Below, one piece after another: positions 8,477 through 15,424 of a stretch of 64,000 bases of DNA (position 1 is the first letter of the stretch; the number at the start of each line of letters is the position of its first letter). The position numbers and the translations under genes are program-made. Below the pieces are notes generated by a model. It made no database searches. It saw only the letters and a program-made list of their open reading frames with translations, and was not told where the DNA came from. Location of the stretch: contig JAEYWD010000001.1 in NCBI GenBank assembly GCA_023429135.1, positions 1 to 64,000 on the forward strand, given 5' to 3'. Source of the DNA: Bacteroidota bacterium (GTDB lineage: Bacteria > Bacteroidota > Bacteroidia > Bacteroidales > JAAUTT01).

Positions 8477-9451
8477 CTATTGATTTATTTTCTGTTCTAG
8501 CACTTTTATGCGCTGATTTTGGAGCTCTATTGTTTTTTGTTGTTCAATCACATACAACGTCAACTCCTCAACTTTCTGCAGCAGCTTGGCCTGCATTTCC
8601 CCTGCGCTTACGCCGTTTTCCTGCATCTCTTTGGCAGGTGCAATGTCGGGCAAGTGCTTGTTTGTGCGTATAAATGTTTCGAGTTCGGAGAGGGAGCGGA
8701 GTTTGTAGGTGGGCTCGAAGACAAAGTCGGCACCATCTGAACTAACAATGATTTCGTCGGCTCGGATGCGGCCGGCGACGTTGAGTTTGTAATTGCCAGG
8801 GGTAATAGTACCTATCCCAATATTACCATTATCCGAATTAATATATAAACTACTTCCTTTCCAACCGGTACCATTTTTTGCCCAACCTCCAATAGCAAAG
8901 TCTCTGTTCATGTAAGATATAGCCAATACATCAGGCGAGGTGTTCCAACCTTGTGTAGTACTTCCTCCTTGACTTATATATCCAATGATGTTCCCTCCTT
9001 CACTTATTACTGTTCCTTGTAGACTAGCAAATCCCGCAACATCCAATTTATTTTTGGGATCTGTTGTTCCTATACCGATATTTCCATTATTTGAATTAAT
9101 ATAAAAACTTGCACCCTTCCATCCTGTGCCATTCTTTGCCCAACCTCCAATAGCAAAGTCTCTGTTCATGTACGATATAGCCATCACATCAGGAGTGTTG
9201 TTCCAACCTTGGGTAGTATTTCCGCCCCGACTAAAATATCCAATAATGTTTTCACCTTCTGAAATATCGGCACCATACATCCTTATATAACCAGAAACAT
9301 CAAGCTTCTGTCCCGGCTTCCAGGTACCAATTCCCACATTCCCACTATTGGTATTATAAATATTATTCTCGTTCGTCAACCATTGTGCTTGTCCCTTACT
9401 TGTACAAAAAAATGCTATAGCTGATGTCAATAAAATTAGTTTCTGTCTCAT
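8477..9451 (-). CDS. Secreted tail-fibre-like paralogue with internal 86-residue duplication, module type A
   Basis: A 324-residue protein with signal peptide about 1-22 (ending SKGQAQ). Two adjacent copies of an 86-residue unit make up the body. Each has N(I/V)GIGT, KLDV.G, ISEG.NIIGY, TTQGWN..PDV and an unchanged AISYMNRDFAIGGWAKNGTG core. A third NIGIGTITPGNYKLNV precedes the type A module (here introduced by SSDGADFVF). The tail is a short coiled coil ending KVLEQKINQ. The duplication (258-nt period) is recent, since long stretches of DNA are almost unchanged. Confidence 0.8.
   Translation of the reverse strand: MRQKLILLTSAIAFFCTSKGQAQWLTNENNIYNTNSGNVGIGTWKPGQKLDVSGYIRMYGADISEGENIIGYFSRGGNTTQGWNNTPDVMAISYMNRDFAIGGWAKNGTGWKGASFYINSNNGNIGIGTTDPKNKLDVAGFASLQGTVISEGGNIIGYISQGGSTTQGWNTSPDVLAISYMNRDFAIGGWAKNGTGWKGSSLYINSDNGNIGIGTITPGNYKLNVAGRIRADEIIVSSDGADFVFEPTYKLRSLSELETFIRTNKHLPDIAPAKEMQENGVSAGEMQAKLLQKVEELTLYVIEQQKTIELQNQRIKVLEQKINQ
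8824..9339. repeat. 258-bp tandem duplication inside a fibre-like gene
   Basis: The two copies can be aligned by the shared string tctctgttcatgta, which starts at 8901 and again at 9159, a 258-nt offset (86 codons). Both copies are in frame. Differences are mostly third-position changes plus a few conservative replacements. Confidence 0.85.
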
Positions 9452-9461
9452 TTGAGTATTA

Positions 9462-10472
9462 TTAGTTCTTCTTCAAGGATTCAATTTCCTTTTTCATTAC
9501 CAATATCGTTTTTTGAAGCTCCTTATTTAGTATTAACTGTCCTTTAAATTGCATATCTCTTTCTACTCTGAGTTTATCATTCTCCATTTTCAATGCCTCC
9601 ATAAGTTTAGACTGCTCAATCACATACAACGTCAGCTCCTCAACCTTCTGCAGCAGCTTTGCCTGCATCTCCCCGGCGCTTACACCATTCTCCTGCATAT
9701 CTTTGGCAGGTGCAATATCGGGGAGGTGTTTGTTTGTGCGGATAAAAGTTTCGAGTTCGGAGAGGGTGCGGAGCTTGTAGGAGGGGTCAAATACGAAGTC
9801 GGCGCCGGTGGTGTTGACAACGATTTCGTTTGCCCGAATCTTCCCATCAACATCTAGTTTGAATTCCGTATTGAGTTGGGTGGTTTTTCCAATAAGCACG
9901 TTGCCATTTGTTAGAATGGCCATTTTAGGGCTGTAACCAGTAATTAAAAATAAATTATGGGTACTTTCAGTACCTATAAAACCTCCCCCTCCGTGCCAGC
10001 TCTGATGAGCATACATGCCTGTCCGATAAGTTTCTCCATCTGCAGTAGCAAGAATTTTTGAATGATTGCTTCCATTCACATCCAACACTCTCCCCCAACC
10101 TTGTTGATTAGAAGGCGAATAGGTACCAATTCCGACATTTCCTCCATTAGGGATTTGAAGTACAATTGGACGCCCATCATTATTAAACATTTCACAATAG
10201 TTATAACTATTGCTTAGTATAAGGGTATTTCTCCAACCTGCATCTGCTACACCAATTCCCCAATTGGCAGCTCTGAAAAATTGGCCACCAGTATTAACAT
10301 GAAATTTATCTCCTCGAGTATTCGATGTACCAACTCCTACATTACTATCCAAAGTATTGTTCCCTATGCCATTACTTCCCCCTGGAATATACAATGTTTG
10401 ACCATTTACTTGCTGATTGTAAATACTAGCTGATAGGATTAAAATGATTAAGAAAAATAGTTTCGTTTTCAT
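9462..10472 (-). CDS. Secreted tail-fibre-like paralogue, first complete gene of the array, module type A
   Basis: A 336-residue protein with signal peptide about 1-25 (ending QVNGQ). The body carries NVGVGTSNTRGDKFHV and NVGIGTYSPSNQQGWGRVLDV repeats, then GNVLIGKTTQLNTEFKLDVDGKIRANEIVV and the type A module. The module has the variant KDMQENG where the others have KEMQENG. The coiled coil is the longest of the set and ends VMKKEIESLKKN. It is the most upstream intact gene; only 5 nt upstream of its ATG lies the stop of a broken eleventh copy. Confidence 0.8.
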   Translation of the reverse strand: MKTKLFFLIILILSASIYNQQVNGQTLYIPGGSNGIGNNTLDSNVGVGTSNTRGDKFHVNTGGQFFRAANWGIGVADAGWRNTLILSNSYNYCEMFNNDGRPIVLQIPNGGNVGIGTYSPSNQQGWGRVLDVNGSNHSKILATADGETYRTGMYAHQSWHGGGGFIGTESTHNLFLITGYSPKMAILTNGNVLIGKTTQLNTEFKLDVDGKIRANEIVVNTTGADFVFDPSYKLRTLSELETFIRTNKHLPDIAPAKDMQENGVSAGEMQAKLLQKVEELTLYVIEQSKLMEALKMENDKLRVERDMQFKGQLILNKELQKTILVMKKEIESLKKN

Positions 10473-10477
10473 TTATG

Positions 10478-10547
10478 TTAATTTATTTTCAGTTTAAGGC
10501 TTTCTATTTCCTTTTTTTAATTCCAAAAGCACTCTTGTTTTTAAAGG
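10478..10547 (-). pseudogene. 3' remnant of an eleventh fibre-like paralogue with a frameshift
   Basis: Read on the minus strand, this stretch gives PLKTRVLLELKK. After removal of one T from a run of seven (10512-10518), it continues EIESLKLKIN followed by TAA at 10480-10478. This matches the coiled-coil ends of neighbours (for example LLLELKKEIEIL in 4250-5278 and KKEIESLKKN in 9462-10472). A stop codon at 10550-10548 closes the frame upstream, where the 21-bp repeat region begins. It is a truncated, frameshifted tail, showing that the array was once longer. Confidence 0.7.
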
Positions 10548-10612
10548 TTAATAGCGAATATTTTTTGAAAAGAAAGGTTTCAACCGTACACCCTCCGAAA
10601 GTTCAGCTCCCG

Positions 10613-11053
10613 GAATCGTTGGGACAACATCCGGAACCATGCGGTCACTTCCGGCAATTGTGCATACATCATCCGGGATCGATGGAACATCTTCAGAAAT
10701 TATGCGAACAGGCGCCGGAGATGATGGGATAGCATCCGGAACTACCGGGACGGCATCCGAAAACAACGGGAAAGCTTCCGGAATCGGTGGGACGGTTCCC
10801 GGAAATGTGTGAACGCTTTCCGAAATTACGCTAACATGCGGCGAAACAGGTGGAACGGTCGCCGGAATTAACGGAACAGTATCGGGAAGAATGAGGATGC
10901 TCTCAGGAATCGTATGAACGCATTGCCAAACTCCGTGTACAAGAGCCGAAAACCGGCGAATGGTGTTCGAAAATACCTTAACAGCATCAGAAACAATGCT
11001 GCTCATGGAGCTAACAGCAGCGACGCTAACCGGGAAAGGTGGATAGCTTTCTG
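10613..11053. repeat. Array of 21 degenerate 21-bp tandem repeats
   Basis: The sequence divides into 21 consecutive units of 21 bp with no net insertion or deletion over 441 bp. The plus-strand unit is roughly GAAtcnnnGGgAacgcatCCG; the CCG/GAA junction and central GG-A recur. Units near the right end drift and fade into unique sequence. Because 21 is divisible by 3, one minus-strand frame (11114 to 10548) stays open for 188 codons. It shows a heptad-like pattern (P/S-x-x-V-P-x-I). Whether this is a protein, a binding-site array or structural DNA is not decidable here. It has no spacers, so it is not a CRISPR. Confidence 0.8.
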
Positions 11054-11596
11054 TTATAAGGCACCAGGTAGCCATATAACGAATATCCTTAAACATTGGC
11101 AAAGTCAGGTTCATGGTTTGGCTGTTAACCTTTATAGTAATTAGTATATGCGATTATTCCGCGCTATCCGGTTCTTTCCAACAACATCTAAATTCATACA
11201 ACACAAAACAAAATAGCTTCAAAAACTTTCACGATCCGAAAATAGAAAAACAAAAGGTTAATGAAAAGCAAAACCTTCTATTTGGAAAACTTCTAAATTA
11301 CAGGAAGATAGCTAAAATTAGCTATGTTTTTTAGGTGAAAACCGGATTGAAAAAATAAAACTTTCAGGTTTCACGGGCAAAAGCATGATTTTGACCCGCA
11401 AAATTCAAGAAATGCGTAAGAAACTGTTTTTAAGAACTTAAGCCAGTTTGAAAAACTTATTAACAATTGGGGGAAATAACGGTTATCGGGCAAGTTTTTA
11501 AAAGTAAAAAATATGTCTATGATCCGAAAGAGATCTCCATCACAGGACGCTAGCTAGAATTAAAATAATTGAATTAGGCTCTTAAGAAATAGTTTT
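11054..11596. other. Gene-free AT-rich stretch
   Basis: No open frame with a recognisable product, RNA gene or clear hairpin is seen between the end of the 21-bp array and the long imperfect hairpin. The segment 11200-11340 is rich in A and carries several stop codons in every frame. Confidence 0.5.
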
Positions 11597-11598
11597 GC

Positions 11599-11705
11599 CC
11601 ACAGTCCTCAGACCACAGACGACAGCTAACAGCCATTGCATGTTAAAAAAGACATGTATTGGCTATATTGTCTCTTGTCTATGGACTAAACAGTATTGAC
11701 TGTGG
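11599..11705. repeat. Long imperfect inverted repeat (hairpin-like element)
   Basis: The ends CCACAGTC (11599-11606) and GACTGTGG (11698-11705) are perfect complements. Inner arms also pair: AGACCACAGAC with GTCTATGGACT, and GCCATTGCATGT with ACATGTATTGGC (10 of 12). The loop is A-rich near 11653. The right arm carries about 9 extra bases. It may be a small non-autonomous mobile element or a structured RNA; nothing protein-coding is inside. Confidence 0.55.
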
Positions 11706-11774
11706 ACCATTGACCCGATGTTATGCCTATTAACTAAACGCCTGCTTCAATAAAATAATTCACTTGGAAAGTAA

Positions 11775-11782
11775 TATATTTG
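11775..11782 (+). promoter_or_regulatory. Bacteroidota -7 box for the toxin-antitoxin operon
   Basis: TATATTTG matches the TAnnTTTG -7 consensus of Bacteroidota and lies 19 nt upstream of the antitoxin ATG. A TTG at the usual -33 distance is not obvious. Confidence 0.55.
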
Positions 11783-11801
11783 CACTATAAAGTTACAGAT
11801 T

Positions 11802-12023
11802 ATGAAATTACAATATATTACCGATACCAAAGGACACAAAAGTGCCGTACAGCTTCCCTTAAAAGATTGGGAACAGATACAAAAAGACCTGGGAGAACTG
11901 GAACGCCTCAGGAACAAAAAACTGTTCATGGCCGAGCTGGCCGAAGCTGTTGAAGAAATGAAGCTGATAAAGGAAGATAAACTAAAAGCTCGTAACGCAG
12001 AAGATTTTCTCAATGAGCTTTAA
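11802..12023 (+). CDS. Type II antitoxin (addiction module, small)
   Basis: A 73-residue acidic/charged protein. The beginning, MKLQYITDTKGHKSAVQLPLKDWEQ, is of the kind seen in short Bacteroidota antitoxins that pair with RelE/ParE toxins: a beta-strand DNA-binding start followed by a helical toxin-binding tail (residues ~27-73, rich in E, K and L). The gene comes first and overlaps the toxin by 11 nt, the usual order for such modules. It probably neutralises the toxin and represses its own promoter (-7 box at 11775). The exact antitoxin family is not certain. Confidence 0.75.
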   Translation: MKLQYITDTKGHKSAVQLPLKDWEQIQKDLGELERLRNKKLFMAELAEAVEEMKLIKEDKLKARNAEDFLNEL

Positions 12024-12339
12024 TGTTAAGACTATATCTGTTTTTGAACGGCAGGCCAAACGCCTGGTTAAAAAATTCCCATCGCTTAAAAAAGAGATAT
12101 TGGAACTTATAAAAGAGCTAAAAGAAGAACCTGAAAAAGGCACCTCTATTGGACACAACTGCTATAAAATACGCCTTTCCATTGCCAGCAAAGGCAAGGG
12201 CAAATCTGGTGGTGCACGTGTGATAACCCACGTGGTTTTTAAAGATGACACCGTTTATCTGCTTTCCATTTACGATAAATCGGACATTGAGAATCTTACC
12301 GATAAAGAAATCCTTGAATTTATTAAGCTTATACCATAA
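12013..12339 (+). CDS. RelE/ParE-family toxin
   Basis: A 108-residue basic protein with the order expected for the RelE/ParE fold. Two N-terminal helices carry F-x-R-Q-A-K-R-L-V-K-K-F and KKEILELIKELKEEP. They are followed by the beta-sheet segments YKIRLSIASKGKGKSGGARVITHVVF and DTVYLLSIYDKSD. The GKSGGARVIT motif and YDKSD are typical of the subfamily whose members degrade mRNA on the ribosome; that activity is inferred, not shown. Length is normal, with no frameshift. It overlaps the antitoxin and is followed at once by a terminator hairpin. Confidence 0.85.
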   Translation: MSFNVKTISVFERQAKRLVKKFPSLKKEILELIKELKEEPEKGTSIGHNCYKIRLSIASKGKGKSGGARVITHVVFKDDTVYLLSIYDKSDIENLTDKEILEFIKLIP

Positions 12340-12364
12340 AAAAACCGAACTGCCCGGTTTTTGT
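12340..12364 (+). terminator. Rho-independent terminator of the toxin-antitoxin operon
   Basis: AAAACCG (12341-12347) pairs with CGGTTTT (12355-12361) around a 7-nt loop. It begins immediately after the toxin stop codon and ends in a T-run. Confidence 0.7.
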
Positions 12365-12435
12365 TAAACTCTATTTCTTGCTGCGCAAATGTCGTTACAA
12401 ACGACTGTAAAGAATGGAACGCGATACAATCGCGC

Positions 12436-12768
12436 TCAAGCGAGAGTTGATAAATTGTAGTAGTTATTGACCGTGGATTCCGTTACGCCTGTTCTGAACT
12501 CACCCGAACGTGTCTCGGTATAAGGTAACAGTTTCTTATCCTCCCTGCCATAACTGTCATAAAGCGTTGGCAAAATTATGTCGTTCCCTGCAGGAGATGC
12601 ACCTACCTGAACGGTTTGAGACAATCGTCCCAGGCCATCGAAATATTGTATAACCTCACTATTCCTGTAAGCTGATGTGGGTACTGATGTTTGTGGTTCC
12701 AGGTAAGTAATAGCTTTGATATAGTTTTGACCGGAACTACGGATTTCCTTCGCCCCACCGCTTTTGAT
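12436..12768 (-). pseudogene. Fragment of an RHS-type protein (DUF6443 region)
   Basis: The minus-strand frame reads IKSGGAKEIRSSGQNYIKAI, then TYLEP, VIQYFDGLGRLSQTV, VGASPAGNDIILP, YDSYGRE and KKLLPY. This series is diagnostic of the DUF6443 N-terminal region of Bacteroidota RHS-repeat proteins. A stop lies immediately upstream of the fragment, and the frame closes after ~110 residues (NNYYNLSTLA). No RHS core or toxin tip is present in the window. It is a remnant of a much larger surface protein (usually over 1000 residues) and is not functional here. Confidence 0.8.
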
Positions 12769-12809
12769 TTAATATTATTGCAAACGGGCATCAGGGGGGA
12801 TTGATTAAC

Positions 12810-12905
12810 TTCTAGTAAGGAAAAATATTTTTCTAGTAAAGGATTGCATCGTTTCCTTACTAGAAATTTTTTTTTCTAATAAGGGATTTAGTCATTTCCT
12901 TACTT
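12810..12905. repeat. Cluster of five direct/inverted copies of a 13-14 bp motif
   Basis: TTCTAGTAAGGAAA at 12810-12823 is exactly complementary to TTTCCTTACTAGAA at 12852-12865. Further copies are TTCTAGTAAAGGA (12831-12843), TTCTAATAAGGGA (from 12874) and TTTCCTTACTT (to 12905). The alternation of orientation can form several competing hairpins. It could be a structural or protein-binding region; no gene is inside. Confidence 0.7.
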
Positions 12906-12959
12906 GATTTTAATTTAACAAAGTCATTCGGGTAAATTGACCGCTAAAGGCTGTTTGTC

Positions 12960-13022
12960 GTAGCATTTGCTATTAAAACTAAACCAAGCAACTCCATTAA
13001 TCGGTTTGGTAGCAAATGCTAC
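12960..13022. repeat. 13-bp perfect inverted repeat with 37-nt loop
   Basis: GTAGCATTTGCTA (12960-12972) and TAGCAAATGCTAC (13010-13022) are perfect complements. Inside the loop AAACC and GGTTT can extend the structure. Confidence 0.7.
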
Positions 13023-13043
13023 CCAAAATAGTTGGACGAAGTG

Positions 13044-13063
13044 GTTCCGATAGCTATCGGAAC
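13044..13063. repeat. 20-bp perfect palindrome
   Basis: GTTCCGATAGCTATCGGAAC is fully self-complementary, with partly pairing flanks (CGAAG on the left, CTTCG on the right). It lies in gene-free DNA and may be a repeat element or operator; no adjacent promoter is recognised. Confidence 0.75.
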
Positions 13064-13125
13064 TTCGCCCATCCGTTCTATAATCTTTACTGCAAACTAC
13101 GGACATCCAGGGGAAAAGTGCCAGA

Positions 13126-13190
13126 CACTGAGCCTGTCGAAGTGTAATCTCGCTGATTTACTATGAGGTTTCGACAAGCTCAACCTCCGG
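13126..13190. repeat. Two copies of a TTCGACARGCTCA repetitive element
   Basis: CACTGAGCCTGTCGAAGTG (13126-13144) and GAGGTTTCGACAAGCTCAACCTC (within 13165-13190) share the core TTCGACARGCTCA in opposite orientations. Each core is flanked by complementary arms, as in REP-like extragenic elements. A third copy lies at 23611-23643. Confidence 0.7.
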
Positions 13191-13273
13191 CTATGGACTA
13201 ATTAAACGAAGTGGATACCTCCCCCAACCTTTCTATAATTTTTGCAGCTACGGGCGCGGACTTTTATTTAGGC

Positions 13274-13312
13274 AAACAAAAAAGAGAATGCCGTAATTTA
13301 CAACATTCTCTC
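13274..13312 (-). terminator. Terminator downstream of the mutarotase gene
   Basis: On the minus strand, AGAGAATG pairs with CATTCTCT (plus-strand 13304-13311 and 13283-13290). The stem is followed by a run of six T. It lies 43 nt beyond the stop codon. Confidence 0.7.
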
Positions 13313-13354
13313 TTCTTCACTATCGTCCTTCGACTATAAGCTATCGGCTATCCC

Positions 13355-14488
13355 CTACTTCTTCACTCCAAACTTATAGGTTGTAAGTTGGTAATATTTC
13401 TCGCCAGGGCGTAAAACTACCGAGGGGAAGTTTGGTTGATTTGGGGAGTTTGGATAATGCTGTGCCTCGAGGCAGAATCCCCAGTTCTTATTATACACGG
13501 TGTTATTGTGGCCGGTAATGGTTCCGTCGAGAAAGTTGCCGGTATAGAACTGAACGCCTGGCTCCGAAGAATACATCTCAAGAACACGACCCGAAGTGGT
13601 GTCGGTTATCTCGGCAACTTTACCGTAAGTTCCTTTGGCTTTCGACAAAACAAAGTTGTGGTCGTAACCACCTGGCACCTGGGCAATACGTTCACCAATG
13701 GTATGCGGGGTTTTGAAATCGAAAGCGGTACCTGCAAGACTTTCAATTTTACCGGTTGGGATAAGTTCGGCGTTTACCGGAGTAATGGAATCAGCATAAA
13801 GTACTACGCTATGATTCAGGATACTTTCTTTGCCGCCGCTAAGGTTGAAATAGCTGTGGTTGGTGAGGTTGATCACCGTTGGCTTATCAGTTTCGGCGCT
13901 GTAGTAAATTTTTAATTCATCGTTATCGTTCAGCACATAGGTTACGGTGGATTTTAGCGTTCCAGGGAATCCTTCTTCCATATCAGCGCTAGTGTAGGTA
14001 AGCTGAAGGGCTACACTGTCCTTACCAGGAACTTCGGTAGCAGTCCAAACTTTCTTGTCGAAACCCGCAAGACCGCCGTGAAGGGTATTCTTGCCATCAT
14101 TGGCAGCCAGCTTGTATTCTTTTCCTTCGAGTTTGAATTTAGCACCGCCTATGCGGTTGGCATAACGTCCTACCAAAGCGCCAAAGAATGGATGCTTGCC
14201 GGTATATCCGCCAATACTGTCGAAACCAAGAACAATGTTGGCAATGCTGTCATTCTTGTCTTTGGTGTTGATTGTGGTTACAATACCGCCGTAGTTGGTA
14301 ATTCTAACGGTCAGGCCATTCTTATTTTTCAGGGTGTAGAGGGATACATCCTGGTCGCCGGCCTTACCCCAGTTTTCTTTGGAGATAGAAAGACTGTCGG
14401 TTTTTTGTTCATTAGACTCCTGTTTCCCGCTTTTGCAGGATGTGAAGCCAATTAAGGCAATAATTAAAAGGGTGATCAGTTTGTTCAT
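13355..14488 (-). CDS. galM: Galactose mutarotase (aldose 1-epimerase), lipoprotein
   Basis: A 377-residue protein from ATG at 14488; an upstream in-frame start would place 14 hydrophobic residues before the signal peptide. A lipobox (LIGFTSC, Cys ~19) marks it as a lipoprotein. Family motifs are TNYGGIVTTI, the GR.ANRI and LHGG elements, NLTNHSYFNL with the conserved His, and a late E (CLEAQHYPNSPNQPNFPS). It interconverts alpha and beta aldoses, feeding sugar uptake; its periplasmic or outer-membrane location is inferred from the lipobox. Full length with all expected motifs. A terminator follows. Confidence 0.92.
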   Translation of the reverse strand: MNKLITLLIIALIGFTSCKSGKQESNEQKTDSLSISKENWGKAGDQDVSLYTLKNKNGLTVRITNYGGIVTTINTKDKNDSIANIVLGFDSIGGYTGKHPFFGALVGRYANRIGGAKFKLEGKEYKLAANDGKNTLHGGLAGFDKKVWTATEVPGKDSVALQLTYTSADMEEGFPGTLKSTVTYVLNDNDELKIYYSAETDKPTVINLTNHSYFNLSGGKESILNHSVVLYADSITPVNAELIPTGKIESLAGTAFDFKTPHTIGERIAQVPGGYDHNFVLSKAKGTYGKVAEITDTTSGRVLEMYSSEPGVQFYTGNFLDGTITGHNNTVYNKNWGFCLEAQHYPNSPNQPNFPSVVLRPGEKYYQLTTYKFGVKK

Positions 14489-14697
14489 ATAAATCAGGTT
14501 TAGATTAAAAAATAAAGGTATAAAAAACAATTAATATAAATATGGACGGTTATTGTTTAATAAATGCAAGCTCCCGTTTTATAACGGACAACAAAGGTTG
14601 GGCAAATAGAAAAGTGACATGATGTTTTATCACGAAAAATAAAAGCAGATTTTTCATATGGAGGCTAAATAAGAGATCGCGGATTATGGCCCGGATT

Positions 14698-15333
14698 TCA
14701 ATAACCGTAAAGTGGATTATAATTATATGCGGGATTAAAACCAAAATTACTTCCGGGTGTTCCAAAATATCCACCCTGGCTCATATGCATTCCTGCTCCT
14801 ACAGAAATATTTTTGGTAAGCTTATAATCCATCCGTAACGACATGGATTGAACAGAAGGAGTTGCATTTGCCCCATAGCCCTGAGAACCGCTTAAATCGC
14901 GCACCACACTTCCCGAAACAGTTAACCGGTCGCTTAAAAGATAATCGGCCGAAGCATAGGCAAGAATTTTGTTCACCGGCTTTGTACGGAAAACAACGCT
15001 TGGCTCCTGATAAAAAGGCGTATAACGGTTATATACGATGTTAGAATTTACGAACATCACCCCTACATTCAAATGCAGCCGTGGGGTGAACTTGTATTTG
15101 AGGCCAGGAGCAATGTAGGTTGCTGTGCCACTGCCAAAATCTTTGGAATACATAAAGCTGGTTCCGGCCGAAAGATCAAAATCGATTTTTTTGGCGAGCT
15201 CAGGTTTTTTAAAAAAAGGAGTTGTGTCAATAACAGTTTTATTTATATCAATAACAGGTGTTTCGTCCTTCTCCTGAGCAAACAGGCCGGTAAACACAAG
15301 CGCTAGTGTTAGTGTAAATAAACTTTTTAACAT
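14698..15333 (-). CDS. Predicted outer-membrane beta-barrel protein
   Basis: A 211-residue protein from MLKSLFTLTLALVFTGLFAQ (start at 15333, chosen because it opens the signal peptide). An upstream start would add 15 residues. The mature chain has repeated alternating strands (FDLSAGTSFMYSKDF, APGLKYKFTPRLHLNVGVMF, SADYLLSDRLTVSGSVV, LRMDYKLTKNISVGAGMHM) as in small barrels. It ends in a G/Y/N-rich tail (NFGFNPAYNYNPLYGY) rather than a classical C-terminal barrel strand. Function unknown; it is not clearly linked to its neighbours, with a 209-nt gap to galM. Confidence 0.65.
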   Translation of the reverse strand: MLKSLFTLTLALVFTGLFAQEKDETPVIDINKTVIDTTPFFKKPELAKKIDFDLSAGTSFMYSKDFGSGTATYIAPGLKYKFTPRLHLNVGVMFVNSNIVYNRYTPFYQEPSVVFRTKPVNKILAYASADYLLSDRLTVSGSVVRDLSGSQGYGANATPSVQSMSLRMDYKLTKNISVGAGMHMSQGGYFGTPGSNFGFNPAYNYNPLYGY

Positions 15334-15424
15334 ATCACTGAAAATTATGCTGTACAAATTTAAGATTTTTTGGAGCAAACAGGAGTTTTGTTACCTGAGT
15401 TTTAGTTAAATATTTATAAATACT

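Larger units (their letters stand above)
230..10472 (-). other. Tandem array of ten secreted tail-fibre-like paralogues (probable operon)
   Basis: Ten complete genes lie head to tail with gaps of 12, 25, 19, 4, -4, -4, 11, 6 and 10 nt. All encode a signal peptide, a variable body and a conserved C-terminal module plus coiled coil. Eight carry module type A (GADFVFEPTYKLRSLSELE..., HLPDIAPAKEMQENG, GEMQAKLLQKVEELTLYVIE). Two (230-1015 and 2052-3182) carry type B (WSDFVFHPSYQLKPL..., HLQDIPSA, GEMQKKLLQKVEEL). The module DNA is close to identical between copies and visibly richer in G+C than the variable halves. No promoter-like -7 box was found just upstream of 10472, so the operon may once have begun farther upstream. 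Confidence 0.85.

Noticed and set aside
230..10472. Prophage tail-fibre locus
   Set aside because: Every gene has a Sec signal peptide and no capsid, terminase, tail-tube, integrase or lysis gene is present. The fibre-like repeats alone do not make a phage.
230..10472. Diversity-generating retroelement
   Set aside because: No reverse transcriptase and no template/variable repeat pair with adenine-specific differences was seen.
10613..11053. CRISPR array
   Set aside because: The units are contiguous without spacers, are highly degenerate and have no cas genes nearby.
10548..11114. A 188-codon minus-strand open frame through the 21-bp repeats as a certain gene
   Set aside because: The unit length is a multiple of three, so an open frame can persist by repetition alone. 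There is no signal peptide, known domain or clear start, so I list it as a possibility under the repeat and not as a CDS.
12780..13354. Insertion sequence
   Set aside because: Inverted repeats are present but no transposase fragment or matching target duplication was found between them.
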